Of a stretch of 46,956 nucleotides of DNA, positions 41,488-46,956 are shown one piece after another. The position numbers and the translations under genes were made by a program. Origin of the DNA: an uncultured Bacteroidales bacterium (GTDB lineage Bacteria; Bacteroidota; Bacteroidia; Bacteroidales; Bacteroidaceae); assembly GCA_902801425.1 (NCBI GenBank), contig CADCIQ010000041.1, positions 1-46,956 on the forward strand, read 5' to 3'. The first letter of the stretch is position 1, and each line of letters begins with the position of its first letter. A model generated the notes under the pieces. It did no database searches. It saw only the letters and a program-made list of their open reading frames with translations, and was not told the origin of the DNA.

Positions 41488-41624
41488 CAGTCAATTAACT
41501 ATAAACATAAACATGGAATAAGGATGATGAGATAAGGTATAAAATTTGAAAGTTTTGAAAAGCAAGAGCAAACAAACTATCATCTTTCAACCTTATTCTC
41601 TATTCCAAAAGCCTAACTAAAACT

Positions 41625-43058
41625 ATGAGTCCGATACAGACAAACAAAATGACCAACTGGCGTTGGGTGATGTGCGCGATGCTTTTCTTCGCCACAACAG
41701 TAAATTACATGGACCGTCAGGTTCTGTCACTCACATGGAAAGACTTCATCTCGAAGGACTTCAACTGGACAGACGATGACTATGGTACTATCACAGCCAC
41801 ATTCTCCATCTTCTATGCATTCATCTCGCTCTTTGCAGGTAAGTTCATCGACTGGATGGGCACGAAGAAGGGCTACATCTGGGCAATCTTAATATGGAGT
41901 CTCGGCGCATGTCTCCACGCAGCATGCGGATGGGCAACATTACATCTTGCCGACACAGGATGGTTCGGTGAGAATGTAGTAAAGGGAACATTAATGTTCA
42001 CCTCCATTTCTGTATATCTCTTCCTCGCCTGTCGCATCGTACTTGCTATGGGTGAGGCTGGAAACTTCCCTGCTGCTATCAAGGTAACGGCAGAATACTT
42101 CCCTAAGAAGGACCGTGCCTACGCCACAAGTATGTTCAACGCAGGTTCAAGCGTCGGAGCACTTGCAGCACCTCTCACCATTCCTATCCTTGCAGCAGCA
42201 ATGGGCTGGGAGATGTCATTCATCATCATCGGTGCTATCGGTTTTATCTGGGCAGCAGCATGGGCATTCATGTACGAGCACCCACATCAGAGCAACAAAG
42301 TTAACGAGGCTGAGCTTGCTTACATCAACTCTGACGAAAAGCAGGAAGAAACAGCAACAGATTCTGAAGAGAATGGTCTAAAACTCACTTTCGGTGAATG
42401 CTTTACATATCGTCAGACATGGGCATTCATTGTCGGTAAGGCTCTTACCGATGGTGTATGGTGGTTCTTCCTTTTCTGGGCTCCAGCCTACTTCTCAGAA
42501 CTTGGCCATCCTTCAAATACATTCACTGGTCAGATGCTTATCTTCGTACTTTACCTCATCGTAACAGTTCTCTCAATATACGGTGGTTACCTTCCAAAAC
42601 TATTCGTAGAGAACAAGGGGATGAATCCATACGCTGGCCGTATGCGTGCAATGCTTATCTTTGCATTCCTCCCTATCTTCGCTATGTTTGCACAGCCACT
42701 TGCAGGTGTAAGCGTTTGGTTGCCATGTATCATCATCGGTCTTGCAGGTGCAGGTCATCAGGCTTGGAGCGCCAACCTCTACTCTACGATTGGAGATATG
42801 TTCCCTAAGAGTGCCATCGCAACTATCACAGGTATCGGTACTATGTTCGGCGGACTGGGATCATTCCTCATCAATAAGGGTTCTGGTATGCTATTCACAT
42901 ACGCAGAAGGTCAGGGCGATGCCTTCACATTCTTCGGAGCAACAGGCAAGCCAGCCGGCTATATGATTATTTTCTGTTATTGTGCTGTTGCCTACCTCAT
43001 TGCCTGGACATTGATGAAGACGCTTGTACCAAAGTATAAGCCTATAGTGAAAGACTAA
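41625..43058 (+). CDS. MFS transporter, hexuronate (ExuT)-like anion:cation symporter
   Basis: A 477-residue MFS permease with 12 TM helices. The first loop has TVNYMDRQVLSLTWKDFI, characteristic of the anion:cation symporter branch (hexuronate, galactonate). GKFIDWMGTKKGYIWAILIW is the MFS loop signature and GAGHQAWSANLYSTIGDMFP lies in the C-half. The central loop (about 225-255) is acidic. Galacturonate or a related uronate is the likeliest substrate and would fit the GH105 gene 6 kb away, but this is inference. RecX follows after 10 bases. Confidence 0.85.
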   Translation: MSPIQTNKMTNWRWVMCAMLFFATTVNYMDRQVLSLTWKDFISKDFNWTDDDYGTITATFSIFYAFISLFAGKFIDWMGTKKGYIWAILIWSLGACLHAACGWATLHLADTGWFGENVVKGTLMFTSISVYLFLACRIVLAMGEAGNFPAAIKVTAEYFPKKDRAYATSMFNAGSSVGALAAPLTIPILAAAMGWEMSFIIIGAIGFIWAAAWAFMYEHPHQSNKVNEAELAYINSDEKQEETATDSEENGLKLTFGECFTYRQTWAFIVGKALTDGVWWFFLFWAPAYFSELGHPSNTFTGQMLIFVLYLIVTVLSIYGGYLPKLFVENKGMNPYAGRMRAMLIFAFLPIFAMFAQPLAGVSVWLPCIIIGLAGAGHQAWSANLYSTIGDMFPKSAIATITGIGTMFGGLGSFLINKGSGMLFTYAEGQGDAFTFFGATGKPAGYMIIFCYCAVAYLIAWTLMKTLVPKYKPIVKD

Positions 43059-43068
43059 AGAGCCTTTT

Positions 43069-43509
43069 ATGACCGAACAACAGGTACTCAACAAACTCAC
43101 GACACTATGCGCCCGTGGAGAGCATTGCCAACAGGAAATGCTCGACAAGATGCATCGTTGGGAAATTGACGAAGCCACACAGGCTCGTGTCATGGAATAT
43201 CTCCTAAAGGAGAAATTCATTGACGAAGAGAGATACACCCGTTGTTTTGTAGAGGAAAAGATAAAGTTCAACGGCTGGGGACGCAAAAAAGTAGAGCAAG
43301 TTCTCTATATGAAGCGCATCCCAAGCAGTATCTACAACCCGATTCTGGATGAAGTAGATGAAAAAAACTACGAGGATATTCTTCGTCCATTACTTGAGGC
43401 TAAGCGCAAGACAGTAACTGGAAAATCTGAATACGAGATAAGAGGCAAACTCATCCGTTTCGCACTATCAAGAGGGTTTGAGATGGAGGAAATTCTCAAA
43501 ATACTATAG
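43069..43509 (+). CDS. recX: RecX-family regulator of RecA
   Basis: A 146-residue RecX with the three-helix repeats: CARGEHCQQEMLDKMHRWEI, YLLKEKFIDEERYTRCFVEEK and FNGWGRKKVEQVLYMKRI, then SEYEIRGKLIRFALSRGFEM. It binds in the groove of RecA filaments and limits recombination. It is translated 10 bases after the MFS gene, probably on one transcript; there is no functional link to the transporter. Confidence 0.92.
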   Translation: MTEQQVLNKLTTLCARGEHCQQEMLDKMHRWEIDEATQARVMEYLLKEKFIDEERYTRCFVEEKIKFNGWGRKKVEQVLYMKRIPSSIYNPILDEVDEKNYEDILRPLLEAKRKTVTGKSEYEIRGKLIRFALSRGFEMEEILKIL

Positions 43510-43511
43510 AC

Positions 43512-43565
43512 GATGGGTGTTAGGTATGGGTGGAATGTTGTAACCACCACCTCCTAACACCCATC
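43512..43565. terminator. Inverted repeat between convergent recX and comF
   Basis: GATGGGTGTTAGG (43512-43524) and CCTAACACCCATC (43553-43565) form a perfect 13-bp stem, with GGGTGG/CCACC inside. No long T-run. The unit GATGGGTGTTAGG is of the same kind as the repeats at 843-893. Confidence 0.55.
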
Positions 43566-43573
43566 ACTTAATT

Positions 43574-44290
43574 TCATATCATCATTGGTTCATGCACCTC
43601 CTGCGCCTTTGCCCTTGACGCAAATCCAAGTGCGAGAATACTAATCTTCGTATTCTCAGCCTTAAGAATCTGATTAGCACATGAAATAGTCGTTGCACCT
43701 GTCGTTATAACATCATCTATGATAAGCACATGCTTTCCTTTGATGGCATCCGCATCCTTCAGCACAAAGACATCATCCACATTATCACGACGCTCTTCTC
43801 TCGTCAGATGCGTCTGGCTTTTATCAAAATATCGTCTTATAACGGCATATCTCTCTATCGGAATTCCCGTTGACTTACTTATACCACGCGCAATTATATC
43901 ACTTTGATTATAACCACGTTCCATTCTTCGTCTGATAGTTACCGGTACAGGAACGATACAATCAAAATCATCAAAGAATCCCTTCATCTCATCAACAAGC
44001 ATCTCTCCAAGTTCGATGGCGATATTGGCATTCCCATGATATTTCGCGCCATACACCAATCGTGCTTGCCCTGACTTCGCGGTGAAATAGAAATAAGCAG
44101 CCGCCTTCTCTAAAAGTATTTTCCCCCAATACATCCTTGCCAGAGGATTATCGTAGGGATGCTCCCAGAACATAGTCCTCGGCATATCCACGTTACACCG
44201 CAGACACAAAGGATGCTCGTCCAGTTCAAGACGCCTGCCACATACAGGGCACATCCTCGGGAAAAAAAAATCGAGAAGAGAAGCGAGCAT
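43574..44290 (-). CDS. comF: ComF-family phosphoribosyltransferase-like protein
   Basis: A 238-residue ComF. The N-terminal zinc motif is CPVCGRRL (about 14) with CLRC (about 29), and the PRPP-binding loop is HVLIIDDVITTGAT (about 190). VPVPVTIRRRMERGYNQSDIIARGI is a family segment. In naturally competent species ComF works with the DNA-uptake helicase; in Bacteroidetes its role is less certain. It lies downstream of repeat R2. Confidence 0.93.
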   Translation of the reverse strand: MLASLLDFFFPRMCPVCGRRLELDEHPLCLRCNVDMPRTMFWEHPYDNPLARMYWGKILLEKAAAYFYFTAKSGQARLVYGAKYHGNANIAIELGEMLVDEMKGFFDDFDCIVPVPVTIRRRMERGYNQSDIIARGISKSTGIPIERYAVIRRYFDKSQTHLTREERRDNVDDVFVLKDADAIKGKHVLIIDDVITTGATTISCANQILKAENTKISILALGFASRAKAQEVHEPMMI

Positions 44291-44338
44291 TATGATTAAT
44301 TACTAATTACTAATTACGAATTACCTAATTACAAATTA

Positions 44339-44551
44339 AGTAAATGCACAGAATAATTTTTATAATCAAGAATTAGAGAATTTGAGATTTTTTTGAATTA
44401 ATGCGAAAGAGAGAATTTTGCTACTTGCGTAGCATTGGGAATTTCCGAGATTAACAGGAGCGTAAGCGACATTTCTCTAATTCTCCTAAAATTCAAAAGA
44501 AAAATCTCAAATTCTCTAATTCTTGATTATAAAATAAATTTGACTACTTAC
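44339..44551. repeat. Dispersed repeat R2 with perfect 34-bp terminal inverted repeats
   Basis: TTTTATAATCAAGAATTAGA with GAATTTGAGATTTT (44357-44390) is exactly complementary to 44501-44534. The interior (GCTACTTGCGTAGCATTGGG and AGGAGCGTAAGCGACATTTC) matches R1. TAATTAC units flank it on both sides. It fills the 44291-44594 gap; no gene is seen there. Confidence 0.92.
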
Positions 44552-44594
44552 TAATTACAAATTACTTAATTTGGCTTGCAGCATAGAAGATTGA

Positions 44595-45404
44595 TTACAT
44601 TTTCTTTCCGAAACGGCTCAATACGCTTTTCAGTTCAGAATAAGGAACAACGACATCAACATAGTCATCGCTACCCTCAATCTGGTATCTGTAACAGATA
44701 TTCTTACGCAAGGTTATCATAGCCTCAACAAATGCCTGTGAAGCCGGCTCATTTGCCAATGCCATAACAATTCCCTTCTTCATCTCATTCTTATCCGACA
44801 TTCTCAAAGCCTCAACAGAATAAATATGATTGTCAAGTGAAGCCAGATAAACATAATTATTACCATCCCAGAACGCATCAACCATCTTTATGCCATTTCC
44901 GACATTCGTAGGCATCCTATTGCGTTCCAGACGCGAAAGATTCTTCACAAGTTTCTCCGCAGCCTCAGCACCAGTAAGGATAAATTTATCAGTATTAGCC
45001 AGTTCTTCCTTAGCAATTGTCACAGAAGCCACCTTTCCAGAAGTCTTTCCTTTGTATTTCAACACCAAAGAAGCCTCCACACCTGCCATCTGCTTAACCA
45101 TTTTCTGCATATTATTATTTCTGGCAACCATACATTGGAAATTCTCCTTTACCAAAGTAGAATCCTTAATCAATCCTTCAATATCATTCAGATTTTCATT
45201 CAGGAGATAGGTTATCGTCACCACATCATCATCATAGGTGAGCCCTGTAAGCTCTCCCATACTACCTAATTTTAGAGGCAACTCCTTCTGCGTTTTCTCA
45301 ATATCCATTTTTAGCAATGTCTTCTTCGCCGAATTAGACTCACAAGACAATAGCGTCATGACAACCAATGCCAGTACCAGCAGGTTACAAACAACTCTTT
45401 TCAT
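44595..45404 (-). CDS. Putative lipoprotein, unknown function
   Basis: A 269-residue protein with a lipoprotein signal (MKRVVCNLLVLALVVMTLLSC, Cys21) and SNSAKK after it. The mature part is mixed alpha/beta with two similar segments around MKLGSMGELTGLTYDDD-like and MVDAFWDGNNYVYLASLDN, suggesting an internal duplication. I do not recognise a family. The 45-base gap to PrsW upstream consists of GTTTAGTGTTAGTG-like short repeats, so co-transcription with prsW is likely. Confidence 0.8.
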   Translation of the reverse strand: MKRVVCNLLVLALVVMTLLSCESNSAKKTLLKMDIEKTQKELPLKLGSMGELTGLTYDDDVVTITYLLNENLNDIEGLIKDSTLVKENFQCMVARNNNMQKMVKQMAGVEASLVLKYKGKTSGKVASVTIAKEELANTDKFILTGAEAAEKLVKNLSRLERNRMPTNVGNGIKMVDAFWDGNNYVYLASLDNHIYSVEALRMSDKNEMKKGIVMALANEPASQAFVEAMITLRKNICYRYQIEGSDDYVDVVVPYSELKSVLSRFGKKM

Positions 45405-45449
45405 AAGTTCCTATTTTTTACCCTAAACATTAAACTCTAAACACTAACA

Positions 45450-46169
45450 CTAAACTACCCCATCCTTCCTAAGAAGATTAGCGATATGCTTATTCGATAT
45501 CTTACGCAAACGAATCAGCAAGAATATCACCGCAAGACTCAACATACACGCAATGTCAGGAAGCACGGACTGAACCATAAGGAAACCGTCATAAAGCCCA
45601 TGAGCTAATATCGGCATCAAGATAGCAAACGACAAATACATCGGCCTCTTGACCAAGCTACTCGTGAAATGTGACAAAGAATAGAAATATCCCATGATAA
45701 TGGCAAAGAAGAAATGCCCGGGAATAGCCAAGAGCGCACGCCCGATTCCAACACCTACCCAATTATCATAATTATCAAACAGATACAGCACATTCTCAAT
45801 GCCAGCAAATCCCATTCCGATACATACGGCATAAACTATTCCATCGAAATGCTCGTCAAAATACTTGTTGTTTCTCACCACAAGCCACAGCATCAGAAAC
45901 TTGAAACACTCCTCTGGTATAGCAGCCCCGAAGAAAGCACATGCCAACTGCCCCGTAACCGTCGTACTTTCCTCATTATACAGTCCAATCTCTTTAAAAG
46001 GAATGGAAAGCAACATAGACAACGGTGCGGAAAGCACACCGAAGAACAAAGCCTTCACCAACTGCCCTGTCGGCTCAGGATTATTCTTATCCTTCCGATT
46101 AATGAAATATAGCGCGATAAGTACTGGTAACAATGCAGCAACTAATATCAAAAATTCATTACTAAGCAT
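45450..46169 (-). CDS. PrsW-family glutamic intramembrane protease
   Basis: A 239-residue polytopic protein with PrsW motifs: AIPEECFKFLML (the EExxK-like active glutamates), GFAGIENVLYL, GHFFFAIIMGYFY and AHGLYDGFLM. PrsW in Bacillus cuts an anti-sigma factor; its substrate here is unknown. The start at 46169 is chosen because the promoter (46215-46222) puts the transcript start near 46207; the frame upstream to 46286 runs through the promoter. The lipoprotein gene follows. Confidence 0.88.
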   Translation of the reverse strand: MLSNEFLILVAALLPVLIALYFINRKDKNNPEPTGQLVKALFFGVLSAPLSMLLSIPFKEIGLYNEESTTVTGQLACAFFGAAIPEECFKFLMLWLVVRNNKYFDEHFDGIVYAVCIGMGFAGIENVLYLFDNYDNWVGVGIGRALLAIPGHFFFAIIMGYFYSLSHFTSSLVKRPMYLSFAILMPILAHGLYDGFLMVQSVLPDIACMLSLAVIFLLIRLRKISNKHIANLLRKDGVV

Positions 46170-46214
46170 AGTATTTTCAAAAATTGACACAAAAAAATGG
46201 GTAAAGCTATTTTG

Positions 46215-46222
46215 CAAAGGTA
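46215..46222 (-). promoter_or_regulatory. prsW promoter -7 box
   Basis: TACCTTTG on the minus strand followed by CA; it decides the prsW start at 46169. Confidence 0.7.
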
Positions 46223-46297
46223 CAATATTTGATTGAATTATAAAAATAAAAAAACAAAAATTTACACTTTTCCAAGATAATTTCATACGACAACCAC

Positions 46298-46444
46298 CTA
46301 AGCAAACAATCCTTCATCTATCAGAATAGCATCAACGGCATCATAGAGGGCTTTCCTATAACGCTATTTCGTCTTGCGTTTCTCATCACTACAGATGTCC
46401 GAAGAATTCCTCGCAAATTCCTTGGCGGTGTGCGAATTTAACAT
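46298..46444 (-). pseudogene. Possible remnant of a small gene with an in-frame TAG
   Basis: Reading leftwards from an ATG at 46444, a frame MLNSHTAKEFARNSSDICSD, then EKRKTK, meets TAG (46364-46366) and continues RYRKALYDAVDAILIDEGLF to a second TAG at 46298. The second part looks protein-like. It has no family I know, so it may be chance. Confidence 0.2.
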
Positions 46445-46525
46445 TTTCTGAATTTCCCCTTCTCTCGGTCTTTAGTGCTTAGAGAATGGGATTTTTCTAT
46501 GCTTTAAGTCTGTCATTCCTTCTAT

Positions 46526-46629
46526 GTTCCTCCTAACCAAACTCGGTGAAACTCTTATTCAGAATGGTATTATCACCGACTTTGCACCGAGTTTGCACCG
46601 ACTTTGGTTAGGAGGATCATAGGAGGAAC
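46526..46629. repeat. Palindromic element F2 with three 11-bp repeats
   Basis: CACCGACTTTG, CACCGAGTTTG and CACCGACTTTG stand in tandem (46574-46606), the complement of the F1 unit. TCCTCCTAACCAAA (46528-46541) pairs with TTTGGTTAGGAGGA (46603-46616). Confidence 0.85.
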
Positions 46630-46707
46630 TAGGGAAGAATAAGCGAGGCACTTCTCGGGCAGAATGAAAAAAAAGCCGTTTTCTTTGGAGAAAAAAGAAA
46701 AAAAATG

Positions 46708-46715
46708 TAACTTTG
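46708..46715 (+). promoter_or_regulatory. Promoter of the Rpn-type gene
   Basis: TAACTTTG followed by CA; the leader to the ATG at 46874 is about 150 bases, long for this genome. Confidence 0.6.
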
Positions 46716-46873
46716 CATTTGGAAATCAGAGACGGGCACCGCTCTATGAGCGACACGCCCTATTTCCTGCATGCGAGGATGCTACGCACGTTGTCACTCA
46801 TCAAGACAAAAGACGAATGTCAAAAGGCTAAAGACCTTTGACTTTTGTCCTCTGACCTTAGACTTTTAACATT

Positions 46874-46956
46874 ATGGCAAAATATCTTGACCCGAAAGCA
46901 GATCTGACCTTCAAGAAGGTGTTTGGTGAGCATAAGGAATTGCTCATCAGTTTCCT
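46874..46956 (+). CDS. Rpn/PD-(D/E)XK nuclease family putative transposase, N-terminal fragment
   Basis: Only the first 27 residues are in the window: MAKYLDPKADLTFKKVFGEH, then KELLISF. This is the standard opening of the recombination-promoting nuclease (Rpn, transposase_31-like) family, which is abundant in Bacteroidales. The nuclease motif lies beyond the edge. These proteins cut DNA and have been linked to RecA-independent recombination; they need not be mobile themselves. Confidence 0.8.
   Translation, partial: MAKYLDPKADLTFKKVFGEHKELLISF

Larger units (their letters stand above)
46445..46873. other. Gene-free region before the Rpn-type gene
   Basis: Contains repeat F2 and the promoter at 46708, then a 150-base leader with a GTCAAAAGG/CCTTTGAC hairpin (about 46818-46842). 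No other gene is seen. Confidence 0.5.

Noticed and set aside
46874-46956. The Rpn-type gene as the enzyme that moves the palindromes
   Set aside because: Rpn-family proteins are not known to act on REP-like palindromes and no family-A or B copy adjoins it; a RAYT/HUH-type enzyme elsewhere is likelier.
1-46956. tRNA genes
   Set aside because: No cloverleaf or GTTCGAATC-type T-loop with matching acceptor was recognised by eye in the gaps; a tRNAscan run would settle it.

Overview
This window looks like chromosomal DNA of a Bacteroidales bacterium, most likely a gut Prevotella/Segatella or close relative. The reasons are: promoters of the Bacteroidetes TAnnTTTG type (often followed by CA) before most transcription units; A-rich leaders instead of strong Shine-Dalgarno sites; the family-typical MurF-alanine racemase fusion; Fkp (fucokinase/GDP-fucose pyrophosphorylase); the ftsX-DUF3098-uppP-truB-queA-folK gene order; and GH97, GH105 and GH2 enzymes. 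There is no CRISPR array, prophage or complete insertion sequence.

Layout. At the left edge, what looks like an rRNA operon promoter and leader runs leftwards out of the window. Next come a leftward TolQ/ExbB-type motor operon (exbB, 4-TM protein, two exbD; 0.39-2.8 kb), a rightward BASS-type transporter, a leftward lrp-thyA-folA operon, and a rightward M18 aminopeptidase followed by a GH97 enzyme. From 10.1 to 14.8 kb a leftward unit encodes a 1123-residue Gly-rich repeat surface protein, a 59-residue small protein and a lipoprotein. From 15.5 to 21.9 kb, rightward genes encode a lipoprotein, a clostripain-like protease, a SpoIIE phosphatase/kinase fusion with its STAS partner, and an AraC-type regulator. 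A gene-free, hairpin-rich kilobase follows. Then come leftward fkp-GSCFA, rpsO, and the seven-gene ftsX...folK operon (27.6-33.2 kb). Rightward again are a radical SAM protein, GH105, GH2, MurF-Alr, an MFS transporter of the hexuronate type and RecX. Leftward comF, a lipoprotein and a PrsW protease follow, and the right edge cuts a Rpn-type nuclease/transposase gene.

The GH105, GH2 and ExuT-like transporter fit pectin/rhamnogalacturonan use. The GH97 carries the residues of the retaining alpha-galactosidase type. The phosphatase and STAS protein form a partner-switching pair.

The most striking content is repeats rather than genes. At least ten families of long palindromes or phased short repeats fill the gaps between genes. 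Two of them (called A and B here) also lie inside coding sequence. Complete family-A elements of about 146-175 bp are read through in frame in GSCFA, Fkp and MurF-Alr, in both orientations relative to the gene. The start codon and N-terminus of TruB lie inside another A copy, and its C-terminus comes from a B copy; FolK has a B half-element at its N-terminus. A 34-36 bp hairpin is nested inside the arms of both families. This resembles in principle the Rickettsia palindromic elements found inside proteins, but I know of no description in Bacteroidales. All alignments were done by eye.
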